From Candidatus Aquidulcis sp. (GTDB lineage Bacteria; Chloroflexota; Anaerolineae; UBA4142): a stretch of DNA of 64,000 nt. Each line of letters begins with the position of its first letter. Within the stretch, counting starts at the first letter, position 1. The stretch lies in NCBI GenBank assembly GCA_020723345.1, contig DYJA01000002.1, positions 207,602-271,601 of the forward strand, written 5' to 3'. Of this stretch, positions 34,972-43,443 are shown one piece after another. The notes beneath the pieces are model-generated. The model saw only the letters and a list, made by a program, of their open reading frames with translations. It was not told the origin of the DNA and made no database searches. The position numbers were made by a program, and so were the translations under genes.

Positions 34972-34985
34972 TTAGGAGTGACATC

Positions 34986-36191
34986 ATGGATTTCGATTTT
35001 CTCAAGAACCTGGTCGTACCGGCGCAAACCAAGATTGCATTGATTCTGATGGACGGACTCGGCGGATTGCCGCTGGAGCCAAATGGCAAAACGGAACTCG
35101 AAACCGCGCGCACGCCGAATCTCGACGCGCTTGCCGCGCAGTCCGCGCTTGGGCTTGCCGATCCGGTCGCGCCGGGCATCACGCCGGGCAGCGGGCCCGG
35201 TCATCTCGGCATCTTTGGTTACGATCCGCTGCAGTACGAAATTGGGCGCGGCGTGCTGGAAGCGCTCGGCATTGATTTCGATTTGGGACCGAAAGACGTC
35301 GCGGCGCGCGGCAATTTCGCGTCGGTGGACGCGGCGGGCTTGCTGACCGACCGGCGCGCCGGGCGCATCGCGACCGAAGTGAACGCGGAACTCGTCAAGC
35401 TTTTGCGAACGATCAAAATTCCCGCTATCGAAATTTTCGTCGAGACGGTCAAAGAGCATCGTTTTGTTTTCGTGATGCGCGGCGCGGGCTTGGGTGACGC
35501 GTTGAGCGAAACTGATCCGCAAAAAATCGGCGTGCCAGCGCTGCCGGTTAAAGCGCGCGATGCCAAATCGCGCAAAGCCGCGAAACTCGCGAATCAGTTC
35601 ATCGCCAAAGCGCGCAAACTGCTCGCGGACAAACATCCGGCGAATATGCTTTTGCTGCGCGGTTTTGCCAAGCACCCGGCGATTCCGTCGTACCAAGAAG
35701 TTTTCGGCTTGCGCGCGGCGGCAATCGCGGTGTACCCGATGTATCGCGGCTTGGCGAAACTGCTTGGGATGAAAACGTTGAAGGTGGACGGCGAAACCGT
35801 CGCCGACGAATTCACGACGCTCGAAAAAAACTGGAACGATTTCGATTTTTTCTACCTGCACGTCAAGAAGACCGACTCGTCGGGCGAGGACGGCGATTTC
35901 GCGCGTAAGGTTCACGTGATCGAACAAGTGGACGCGTTGATCCCGCGCTTGCTCGCGCTCAAGCCCGATGTCGTCATCGTCTCAGCCGATCACTCGACGC
36001 CCGCGCTGCTCAAATCGCACAGTTGGCATCCGGTACCGGTGCTGCTTTACAGCAAATTCGTCCGCGCGGATGGTGTCGTGGAATTCAGCGAACGCGTGTG
36101 TGCGCGCGGCGGGTTGGGGCATTTGCGCGCGCAAGAGTTGATGCCGATCGCGCTCGCCAACGCGCAGCGACTCACCAAGTTCGGCGCATAG
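34986..36191 (+). CDS. apgM: 2,3-bisphosphoglycerate-independent phosphoglycerate mutase, archaeal type
   Basis: A 401-residue cytosolic glycolytic enzyme converting 3- to 2-phosphoglycerate. Alkaline-phosphatase-fold motifs are clear: ILMDGLGGLP with a metal Asp, the catalytic Ser in GSGPGHLGIFGYDP, YLHVKKTDSSGEDGD and the metal His pair near VIVSADHSTP and HSWHPVP. This is the aPGAM branch, found in archaea and several bacterial phyla including Chloroflexota. The Shine-Dalgarno sequence is TAGGAG. Confidence 0.95.
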   Translation: MDFDFLKNLVVPAQTKIALILMDGLGGLPLEPNGKTELETARTPNLDALAAQSALGLADPVAPGITPGSGPGHLGIFGYDPLQYEIGRGVLEALGIDFDLGPKDVAARGNFASVDAAGLLTDRRAGRIATEVNAELVKLLRTIKIPAIEIFVETVKEHRFVFVMRGAGLGDALSETDPQKIGVPALPVKARDAKSRKAAKLANQFIAKARKLLADKHPANMLLLRGFAKHPAIPSYQEVFGLRAAAIAVYPMYRGLAKLLGMKTLKVDGETVADEFTTLEKNWNDFDFFYLHVKKTDSSGEDGDFARKVHVIEQVDALIPRLLALKPDVVIVSADHSTPALLKSHSWHPVPVLLYSKFVRADGVVEFSERVCARGGLGHLRAQELMPIALANAQRLTKFGA

Positions 36192-36236
36192 AAGTCCCTC
36201 CGAGTTCTCCGATGTTTTCCAGGAACTTGACTTTTT

Positions 36237-36265
36237 TTGACACACTTTTCATTTGCGACTATAAT
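36237..36265 (+). promoter_or_regulatory. Consensus sigma70-type promoter
   Basis: TTGACA (36237-36242), 17-base spacer, TATAAT (36260-36265). A perfect match to the consensus, 165 bases upstream of the next gene. Confidence 0.75.
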
Positions 36266-36271
36266 GATGTC

Positions 36272-36369
36272 GCACTGAGATGGCATTAGCGCCAACGCCG
36301 ACAGTGGTAAACTAAAGTTTCCGCCTGTCTCCGCGCGACCGGAGGTTGCCGCGAGACAGGTTTTAATTT
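36272..36369 (+). ncRNA. Candidate small RNA or attenuated leader
   Basis: Starts at the predicted start site of the consensus promoter and ends about 98 bases later in a terminator-like hairpin (CCTGTCTCCGCG / CGCGAGACAGG, 36324-36360) followed by TTTTAATTT. No reading frame is present. It may be an independent small RNA or a leader controlling the membrane protein gene at 36431. No known RNA family is recognised. Confidence 0.45.
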
Positions 36370-36430
36370 ATTCGCGATTGGTGCGAGTGGTCATTGCCGC
36401 GATTTTGCATTTGTATGTTAGATTACCCGA

Positions 36431-38227
36431 ATGTCAAAAAGATTTGCTCTCCTCGGTTTGTTCACAATCGGCGCAGTAGTTTTGTTGGCATTTCAGACTA
36501 GTCTGTCCAGCGGTTTTTTTCTCGACGATTGGAGATTTTTGCGAATTGCCGGCCTGTCTGTGCTGGAAAATCTCTCGATATATCTCGACCCGCGTCAACA
36601 ATTCCAGTGGTATCGTCCGCTTCACGGCGCGCAGTACTTGTTGGGTTATCGCTTGTTCGGCGGGAACGCCGTACCATTCCACTTTGCGCGCACGCTGCTC
36701 CATTTGGCGAGTTGCGGTTTGCTTTTTGTGCTAGTGAAGGAAATGTCCGGCAAATGGCGAATCGGACTTGTCGCCGGACTGGTTTTCGCGGTGTTCCATG
36801 GCGATGCCTGGGCGGTGATCTGGATTGCCGATGAGTCTCTGTATCAAGTCACCTTCTTTTTGCTCGCGCTGTATCTGTGGTGGCGGTTTCTGCAAACCGA
36901 GAGTGTTTTCGTTTATTGGTTGTCGTTTAGCGCATCTATTCTCGCCTTGTTGAGCAAGGAAGCGAGCATATCGCTGCCGGTGCTATTTTTCCTGATGGAG
37001 TATTTTCTCAGGCGAAAAGAATTCAAGTGGCGCGCGGCGTTCCGCCGATATGCAGCGATTGGAGTCGTTTGGATCATCTACCTACTGATCGAGATTTACA
37101 TTCGACTCAGTGGAACGCCGGATTGGTTTTTCGAGCGGTACTCGCCTGGAATTCACATTTTCACGAGTGTCATTGACTATCTGGCGCTGGTTGTATTCCC
37201 GTGGGGGTTGCCCTCCCCATTTAACTATCTATGGCTAATTCTAGCAACCGGTATCTCGGCATATCTGGTCATTTTCAAAAAGAATCGTGTGTTGGTTTTT
37301 CTCGCCATCGGCGCACTACTGGCAATCTTGCCGTTCGCGCCTTTTGGCGGCACAAAAGGACGCTATTTTTATATGGCGTCGCTTGTCTCTGCCGTTCTCT
37401 TGGGAATGGTGGCTGAACGCGCCAGCGAAATCCTTGCTCGCTATCGATTGCAATGGGGCGTTGTCGGGGCGATAGTCGGCATTTTGATCCTAGCCGGTTA
37501 TCAGGTCGCGGATACCGCGCACCATTTTGCCGGGCAGGCGCGCGTTGATCGCGCGCCGCTGCGCGCGATTACTGCCGCGTACCCCCGATTGCCGTCGGAC
37601 ACACGCGTTTTTTTCATCGAGTCGACCAACGACTTGCGCGATTTGTCCGGGATGTTATTCGTACGGTACGGTGCGGGTGTGGTCGCGTACAGCACAGAGC
37701 ATGATGGACGCGCGCGACTGCGCGAACAATCGAACGCGTTGGTAGTTTATCGCGACGAAACGAATGAATATCGCATTGTCCAGGTCGAGCGCGCCGACCC
37801 AACACAGGCAACTCCCGCCTTGCCGCGCGATTTTGAGGATGGCATTCGATTGATCAACTACGAACTTGCGCGTTCGACACTGCGACGCGGCGAACCGATT
37901 GTCTTGTTCTTCAATTGGGAGGCGAGCCAGGTGATTTCCCGCGACTATACCGTGTTTGTGCATTTGATGGATCAAGCCGGCAGCATGGTGGGCGGCTATG
38001 ATAGCGAACCGCGCGAGGGAAAATCCCACACGAGTCGATGGCTACCGGGTCAAGTCATTCTCGACTGGATCATTTTCCCATCGCCTGCAGATGTTCCGTC
38101 GGGTGATTATTACTTGGAAATTGGATTGTACCACGCGCCAACGATGCAACGGCTGGCTGTGCTCGGCGCGGATGGGAATTCGGTAGGCGACAGAATCGTC
38201 GTCAGCCCATTGCGAATATTGCCATAA
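36431..38227 (+). CDS. GT-C-type membrane protein with C-terminal extracellular domain
   Basis: 598 residues. Nine or more hydrophobic helices cover residues ~5-365. The first loop has the acidic pair FLDDWRFLR, typical of polytopic lipid-linked-sugar glycosyltransferases (GT39/GT-C). The C-terminal ~230 residues form a soluble, beta-rich part (LRRGEPIVLFFNWEASQ, then DYTVFVHLMDQAG) seen in other Chloroflexota membrane proteins. The donor and acceptor are unknown. Confidence 0.7.
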   Translation: MSKRFALLGLFTIGAVVLLAFQTSLSSGFFLDDWRFLRIAGLSVLENLSIYLDPRQQFQWYRPLHGAQYLLGYRLFGGNAVPFHFARTLLHLASCGLLFVLVKEMSGKWRIGLVAGLVFAVFHGDAWAVIWIADESLYQVTFFLLALYLWWRFLQTESVFVYWLSFSASILALLSKEASISLPVLFFLMEYFLRRKEFKWRAAFRRYAAIGVVWIIYLLIEIYIRLSGTPDWFFERYSPGIHIFTSVIDYLALVVFPWGLPSPFNYLWLILATGISAYLVIFKKNRVLVFLAIGALLAILPFAPFGGTKGRYFYMASLVSAVLLGMVAERASEILARYRLQWGVVGAIVGILILAGYQVADTAHHFAGQARVDRAPLRAITAAYPRLPSDTRVFFIESTNDLRDLSGMLFVRYGAGVVAYSTEHDGRARLREQSNALVVYRDETNEYRIVQVERADPTQATPALPRDFEDGIRLINYELARSTLRRGEPIVLFFNWEASQVISRDYTVFVHLMDQAGSMVGGYDSEPREGKSHTSRWLPGQVILDWIIFPSPADVPSGDYYLEIGLYHAPTMQRLAVLGADGNSVGDRIVVSPLRILP

Positions 38228-38258
38228 AGCAATTTATTCCGACACGGAGTTGTGCCGC

Positions 38259-39251
38259 ATGATTGATTTACCCTTTACGCTCGTTTTGCTGGTCGCGCTT
38301 GCGCTTGTCTTCGATTTTTTGAACGGCTTTCACGACAGTTCGAATATTGTCGCGACGATGATCGCATCGCGCGCAATGGATGGTCAACTGGCGTTGGCGA
38401 TTACCGCGGTCGCGCATTTTATCGGACCGTTTCTCTTCGGCGTGGCGGTGGCGACGACGATCGGACACGAAGTCCTGAACGATGTCGAGATCAAGTTGTC
38501 CGTCACGATGGCGGCGCTGATTGCCGCGATCATTTGGAATTTGTTGACCTGGTATTTGGGCATCCCGTCCAGTTCATCGCACGCGCTCGTGGGCGGAATG
38601 TTGGGCGCGGCGATTATCGAAAGCGGTTGGGAAGTGGTCAAGATGGCGGGCTTGATCAAAGTTCTCGTCGCGCTCACCACGTCGCCGCTCATCGGTTTGG
38701 TGATTGGTTATCTCGTGATGAAAACGGCGTTGTTCTTGGCGCGTCCTTTCCCGCCGAGCATCAACACTTTTTTCAAGCGCATTCAGATTGTTACCGCGCT
38801 CGTCCTCGCGTTGTCGCACGGCACGAACGACGCGCAAAAGACGATGGGTGTGATCACGATGGGTTTGGTCTCCGCTGGCGTGTTGAAAGAGTTCCATGTT
38901 CCGCTTTGGGTCATCGCAATTAGCGCGGGCGCGATTGCCTTTGGGACTTGGATCGGCGGGTGGCGTTTGATCCGCACGCTCGGTGGCAAGTTTTTCAAGA
39001 TTCGTCCGATCCATGGATTTACCGCGCAAGTCACATCGGCGAGTGTCATCTTGACCGCTTCATTTCTCGGCGGTCCTGTCAGTACGACCCAGGTTGTTAG
39101 TTCCGCGATCATGGGCGTCGGTTCTGCCGAACGCGTTTCCAAAGTGCGCTGGGGCGTCGCGGGACAAATCGTAACCGCGTGGTTTACCACGATCCCGGCT
39201 TCGGCGATCATGGCGGCTTTGATTGCGTTAGTTTTGAGACAGTGGTTCTAA
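38259..39251 (+). CDS. pit: Inorganic phosphate transporter, PiT family
   Basis: A 330-residue integral membrane permease for phosphate (metal-phosphate/H+ symport). Both family repeats are visible: DFLNGFHDSSNIVATMIASRA near the N-terminus and SHGTNDAQKTMGVI in the middle. ATG 38259 has CGGAG eight bases upstream. The gene is followed by a terminator and a second, very similar copy. Confidence 0.93.
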   Translation: MIDLPFTLVLLVALALVFDFLNGFHDSSNIVATMIASRAMDGQLALAITAVAHFIGPFLFGVAVATTIGHEVLNDVEIKLSVTMAALIAAIIWNLLTWYLGIPSSSSHALVGGMLGAAIIESGWEVVKMAGLIKVLVALTTSPLIGLVIGYLVMKTALFLARPFPPSINTFFKRIQIVTALVLALSHGTNDAQKTMGVITMGLVSAGVLKEFHVPLWVIAISAGAIAFGTWIGGWRLIRTLGGKFFKIRPIHGFTAQVTSASVILTASFLGGPVSTTQVVSSAIMGVGSAERVSKVRWGVAGQIVTAWFTTIPASAIMAALIALVLRQWF

Positions 39252-39275
39252 GCAGGAAGATGCTTTTGTTTGGAG

Positions 39276-39302
39276 AAACCTGTCTCGGGGTGAGACAGGT
39301 TT
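39276..39302 (+). terminator. Intrinsic terminator between the two pit genes
   Basis: AAACCTGTCTC-GGGG-TGAGACAGGTTT followed by T residues. The same CCTGTCTC / GAGACAGG stem occurs at 36324-36360. Confidence 0.75.
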
Positions 39303-39317
39303 TTGATTTTTGCGATT

Positions 39318-39344
39318 GTCATTTCGAGTGAGACGAGAAATGAC
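39318..39344. repeat. Short palindromic repeat at the second pit start
   Basis: GTCATTTCGAG...CGAGAAATGAC. Its right arm supplies the ATG of the next gene. A relative with the same end word lies at 60647-60724. Confidence 0.6.
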
Positions 39345-40356
39345 GGAAAGTGTAATTTGGGTGACAGAGATTCCATTGTCAATTGTCCCTTTGCTGGCGC
39401 TCGCACTCTCATTCGATTTCTTGAACGGTTTTCACGACAGTTCGAACATCGTCGCGACGATGATCGCGTCGCGCGCTTTGTCGGGACGGCAAGCGTTGGC
39501 GATTGTGGCGATTGCTGAATTTATCGGGCCCTTTTTGTTTGGCGTAGCGGTGGCGACAACGCTTGGCAACGAAGTGCTGAACCTCAAAGTGATTACCCTG
39601 TCGGCGACGCTCGCCGCGCTCGGCGCGGCGGTCGCGTGGAATATTTTCACGTGGTGGCTCGGCATCCCGTCGAGTTCGTCGCACGCGCTCGTCGGCGGGC
39701 TGATCGGCGCGGCAGTTGTCGAAAGCGGCTTGGAAGTTGTGAAACTCGCGGGATTAGGCAAAGTCCTGCTCGCGCTCGTGATTTCACCGCCGCTTGGTTT
39801 TTTCGTCGGCTATCGCGTGATGAAATTGGTTTTGTATCTCGCGCGCGACGCGCACCCGAACATCAATTATTTTTTCAAACGGATTCAGATCGTCACGGCG
39901 ATCACGCTCGCGCTGTCGCACGGTACAAACGACGCGCAAAAGACGATGGGCGTGATTACGATGGGTTTGGTCGCGGCGGGCTTTCTGCCCAGTTTCCAAG
40001 TTCCGCTGTGGGTCATCGGGATCAGCGCGACGGCGATCGCGCTGGGGACTTGGTTCGGTGGCTGGCGGTTGATCCGAACGCTCGGCGGCAAGTTCTACAA
40101 GATTCGCCCGATTCACGGCTTTACCACGCAAATCACATCGGCGACGGTGATCTTGGGCGCGGCGCTGCTCGGTGGTCCCGTCAGCACGACCCAGGTCGTC
40201 AGTTCCGCGATCATGGGCATCGGTTCGGCGGAACGTGTCTCCAAAGTGCGCTGGGGTGTCGCGGGTCAAATCGTGACCGCGTGGCTCACGACGATTCCCG
40301 CCGCGGCAGTGATGGCGGCAGGAATCGCGTTGGTGCTGAAGCAAGCAGGTTTCTAG
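39340..40356 (+). CDS. pit: Inorganic phosphate transporter, PiT family (paralogue)
   Basis: A 338-residue paralogue of the preceding permease with the same DFLNGFHDSSNIVATMIASRA and SHGTNDAQKTMGVI motifs. The proteins are alike along their whole length, so this is a tandem duplication. ATG 39340 is used because the upstream reading frame is only repeat sequence. Confidence 0.92.
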   Translation: MTESVIWVTEIPLSIVPLLALALSFDFLNGFHDSSNIVATMIASRALSGRQALAIVAIAEFIGPFLFGVAVATTLGNEVLNLKVITLSATLAALGAAVAWNIFTWWLGIPSSSSHALVGGLIGAAVVESGLEVVKLAGLGKVLLALVISPPLGFFVGYRVMKLVLYLARDAHPNINYFFKRIQIVTAITLALSHGTNDAQKTMGVITMGLVAAGFLPSFQVPLWVIGISATAIALGTWFGGWRLIRTLGGKFYKIRPIHGFTTQITSATVILGAALLGGPVSTTQVVSSAIMGIGSAERVSKVRWGVAGQIVTAWLTTIPAAAVMAAGIALVLKQAGF

Positions 40357-40378
40357 GTTCGGTGTCAACGAATAGAGT

Positions 40379-40427
40379 AACGAATAAACGAATCCCTCGT
40401 GTTCGCGAGGGATTCGTTTATTCGTTG
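40379..40427. terminator. Bidirectional word-repeat hairpin / terminator
   Basis: Perfect 21-bp stem (AACGAATAAACGAATCCCTC G on the left, complement on the right) between convergent genes; the word CGAAT repeats inside. Confidence 0.65.
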
Positions 40428-40441
40428 TTGATTCGTTGATG

Positions 40442-41377
40442 TTATCGCGGTACCGTAATTTCCCACTTGGCGTTCTGAACGCGCCCGGCTTTGGCGACGA
40501 CGACGAAAATCTTGTTGACCTTGTCGTCTAACTGTCCGCGCGCCTGCACGGTAATTCCAAATGTCTTTCTTCCGCCGAGCGCGGGCAAGAAACTCGCGCC
40601 TGGCAACGGAATGTACCGGGCGCAGTCCGTCGTCGCGGGCGATGGCTGAAACAGCGTTTGAGGATAGGGGATGTCTTGATCGTTTTTCACCGCGACATCA
40701 TCCCCGCGCCAATTCACGACGAGTTCGTTGGGTTCAAAGTTTTCCAGAGTCAGATCGAATTCCAAAAATCCGCCGCAGCTCACCTCCGCGAATTTTTGCC
40801 GTTGCAGCGTGAGCATCATGTTATTTTGCCGCCACGTCTCGCCGGGTTTGAGCGTTGCGCTGGGTGGCGTGTCGGGCACGAATGCTGCCGTCGGCGTGAT
40901 CGTCGGGGTGGCTGTTAGCGGCACAGGTGTCGTCGACGGTGGAATTGGCGCGCTTGTCGGCGCGGCGATTGTCGATGTAGATAACGGCGGTGGAAGCACG
41001 CCGAATGGCGTCGGCGTCGTTACGGGAAGCATCATAGTTGGAGACGGCGGCGCAAGCACGCGCGAAATTCGATCGCGCAACAAAAACGCGATGGCGCCGC
41101 ACGCGCACAGCGCGAGCACGACGACGACGATCAAAACTTGCCACCACGCGATCCACGCTCGCCGGCGCGCCTTCGGAGCGGGCTGCGCCGGTTGACGTGG
41201 CGGTGGTGGCATGGGCGGCTGTCGCGGCGCAGCCGGTGGTTGAGGAACCGGTTTAGGTGGCGGCGGCGGTGTTGGCGCAGGCGGTTGCGCGGCAAGTGGC
41301 TTGCCGCACCCCGCGCACATTTTTGCGTTCGGACGATTGACACGTCCGCAATTGGAACACGTGGGACCCGTTGGCAT
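40442..41377 (-). CDS. Zinc-ribbon, proline-linker, single-pass membrane protein
   Basis: About 311 residues. An N-terminal zinc ribbon (CSNCGRVNRPNAKMCAGCGKPL) is followed by a long Pro-rich stretch, one membrane helix (VLIVVVVLALCACGAIAFLL), a second Pro/Thr linker outside the membrane, and a C-terminal beta-rich domain (ETWRQNNMMLTLQRQKF). ATG 41377 has GAAAGGA upstream. Last gene of the signalling island; it may be a sensor-like or substrate protein of the adjacent kinase. Confidence 0.75.
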   Translation of the reverse strand: MPTGPTCSNCGRVNRPNAKMCAGCGKPLAAQPPAPTPPPPPKPVPQPPAAPRQPPMPPPPRQPAQPAPKARRRAWIAWWQVLIVVVVLALCACGAIAFLLRDRISRVLAPPSPTMMLPVTTPTPFGVLPPPLSTSTIAAPTSAPIPPSTTPVPLTATPTITPTAAFVPDTPPSATLKPGETWRQNNMMLTLQRQKFAEVSCGGFLEFDLTLENFEPNELVVNWRGDDVAVKNDQDIPYPQTLFQPSPATTDCARYIPLPGASFLPALGGRKTFGITVQARGQLDDKVNKIFVVVAKAGRVQNAKWEITVPR

Positions 41378-41402
41378 TGCGAAATCCTTTCTTGAATTCC
41401 AA

Positions 41403-42809
41403 TTAGGTTCGGATGACAAGCGTTCCCGCGATTTTATCGTGGAGCGCTTGTTTTTGATCGTCCCAGAGGGGCCACAAAAATCCCAGGTACAGAATCAAAC
41501 CGCTGATCCAATATCCGATCAGGCGCAGAGTTGCCACGCCGAGATCCGGTGTCGCGCCATTTTTGATCTGAACGATCTTGATGCCCAGCGCCTTTTTCCC
41601 GATGGTTTGACCGCCGTGGCTGTGCTGGAATACGAAATAGAATGGAACGAGCAAAATCCACAGGCATTGACAGCACGAAGTGAAACAAGCCGAAGAACTC
41701 GAACCGTAGGATCGCGAACCTGCTCCAGCGATGGTCGCGTCCATAATGATTCCTGCGACGAGGGCAACCACAAAAGCCACGCTCAGCAGGAACCAATCGA
41801 GGAGGTACGCCACCGCGCGGCTGCCCCACGATGCCAGCGTTACGTGTGTCAAATGTGCGGGCAAGGGCGTTGGGCGATAAAGGGGCTGCGGCGCGGGAAT
41901 TGCCTGCGCGGGAGGCGCGACATTCGGATATGCTCCGGCGGTCGGCGCGAGCGCGGTCGCGGCGACCGTCTGGCTCGACGCGCGCGCTTGCGTCGCGGCT
42001 TGCGGATTGAGCGCGTCGCGAAATTCGCGCGCGGATTGAAAGCGATACTGCGGCGACATCGCGAGCGCGCGCAAGATCGCCGCTTCGACCGGCTGACTGA
42101 TCGTCGCGCCGTACCGCGACGGCGGCACGAGCGCTTGCGGATTCGACGCGATCAGCGTTGCCTCCGGGAGAATTTGCGCGGTCAGCATAAAGTACAACGT
42201 CGCGCCGACGGAGTACAGATCGCTGCGTGCGTCGGTCACGCCAAACCCGTACTGCTCGATGGGCGAGTAGCCACAAGTCACCGCGCGCGCGCCGGCTTGC
42301 GTCTTTTGCGTCGGATCATACATCTTGGCGATCCCGAAATCGACCAAAAAGACTCTGCCGTCCGGACGAATCTTGATATTCGCCGGTTTAATATCGCGAT
42401 GAATGATCGCCGGGCGATGCGAGTGCAAATATTCCAGACCATCCAGCACATGGCTGATCCAGGCGATGGCTTGCGCCTGATGGATGCGTCCGCGCGTCAC
42501 GACGATCTTTTCCAAATCGTCGCCCTCGATGAAATCCATCACGAGATATTGCCTGCCGCTGGCTTCGATGAAATGATCGGTGACGCGCGGCAGCGTCGGG
42601 TGATTGAGGTTCGCGAGGAGCGCGGCTTCGGTTTGGAATTGCGCTTGCGCGGTCGGCGAGTTGTCGAAATTTTCCTTGACCGCGAGCACGTGACCTTGCA
42701 GCCGTAGATCGAACGCCTGATACACCGCGCCCATACCACCTTCGCCGAGCAAGCGCGTGATGCGATAGCGATTTTGCAGGACGGTGCCGGGCTGTAGACT
42801 GGTTGGCAT
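41403..42809 (-). CDS. Ser/Thr protein kinase with C-terminal RDD membrane domain
   Basis: 468 residues. The kinase domain (~10-270) has all key residues: GEGGMGAVY loop, VKE lysine, HRDIKPANI catalytic loop and VDFGIAK metal motif. A Pro/Ala linker leads to an RDD-type membrane domain with helices (WFLLSVAFVVALVAGIIM; ISGLILYLGFLWPLW) and the motif GQTIGKKALGIKIV. Unlike PASTA-type kinases it has no large outside domain. A hairpin precedes it and the FHA gene lies upstream. Confidence 0.92.
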   Translation of the reverse strand: MPTSLQPGTVLQNRYRITRLLGEGGMGAVYQAFDLRLQGHVLAVKENFDNSPTAQAQFQTEAALLANLNHPTLPRVTDHFIEASGRQYLVMDFIEGDDLEKIVVTRGRIHQAQAIAWISHVLDGLEYLHSHRPAIIHRDIKPANIKIRPDGRVFLVDFGIAKMYDPTQKTQAGARAVTCGYSPIEQYGFGVTDARSDLYSVGATLYFMLTAQILPEATLIASNPQALVPPSRYGATISQPVEAAILRALAMSPQYRFQSAREFRDALNPQAATQARASSQTVAATALAPTAGAYPNVAPPAQAIPAPQPLYRPTPLPAHLTHVTLASWGSRAVAYLLDWFLLSVAFVVALVAGIIMDATIAGAGSRSYGSSSSACFTSCCQCLWILLVPFYFVFQHSHGGQTIGKKALGIKIVQIKNGATPDLGVATLRLIGYWISGLILYLGFLWPLWDDQKQALHDKIAGTLVIRT

Positions 42810-42824
42810 GAGTCATTCCTTCTT

Positions 42825-42857
42825 AGACTGCCGAAGTTTTTCAAACTTCGACAGTCT
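42825..42857 (-). terminator. Hairpin after the FHA gene
   Basis: AGACTGCCGAAGTTT / AAACTTCGACAGTCT with one mismatch, overlapping the FHA stop codon. It probably limits read-through into the kinase gene. Confidence 0.6.
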
Positions 42858-43393
42858 TACTGCGCGAAGAACGTGATCTCTAATTTACCGATCTGGAATA
42901 CCTCGCCGTTATTGATGGGCGTCTGCGTTCCGGGAAACAACCGCTGCCCGCGCAAGAATGTGCCATTCGTCGAATTCATGTCTTCGATCACCCAGCGTCC
43001 TTGCCAGATAATTTTGGCGTGCCCGCGTGACACACCCGCTTCCGAGGTGCCGCCGTACGGCGTCAAGTCCACATCGGGATTCGCTCCGCCCACATCCGCG
43101 CGCCCCAGCACCACTTCTTTCTTGAGCGGAATTGCGACTGACTGATTGCCGACCATCAAATGAAATGGCACCACCGGCGTCGCGACTGACTCCGGGGGCG
43201 GCGGCGGCGCGCCGGGGGCGGACGGCGCGCGCGGTTGTGGCGGCGCGACTGGCGGCGCGATGGGGGACTGCGCCGGAATGGGTTGAGGCGCGCCTGCGCG
43301 CGGCGTTGGCGCGGCTGCGCCGAGCGCCGCGCCGCACTGATCGCAAAACGCGGCGGTCGGTTCGTTTTCCATACCACAGGTTGGGCATTTCAT
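42857..43393 (-). CDS. Zinc-ribbon FHA-domain protein
   Basis: 178 residues. A zinc ribbon (CPTCGMENEPTAAFCDQCG) is joined by a Pro-rich linker to an FHA domain with the phosphothreonine-binding residues VLGRADV, GVSRGHAKI and NSTNGTF. It should dock onto Thr-phosphorylated partners, most likely products of the adjacent kinases. Shine-Dalgarno AAAGGAG. Confidence 0.92.
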   Translation of the reverse strand: MKCPTCGMENEPTAAFCDQCGAALGAAAPTPRAGAPQPIPAQSPIAPPVAPPQPRAPSAPGAPPPPPESVATPVVPFHLMVGNQSVAIPLKKEVVLGRADVGGANPDVDLTPYGGTSEAGVSRGHAKIIWQGRWVIEDMNSTNGTFLRGQRLFPGTQTPINNGEVFQIGKLEITFFAQ

Positions 43394-43443
43394 GATTTTG
43401 TCTCCTTTCCGGTGTAATAACGATTCATTGCGTTGGTTTTTGT

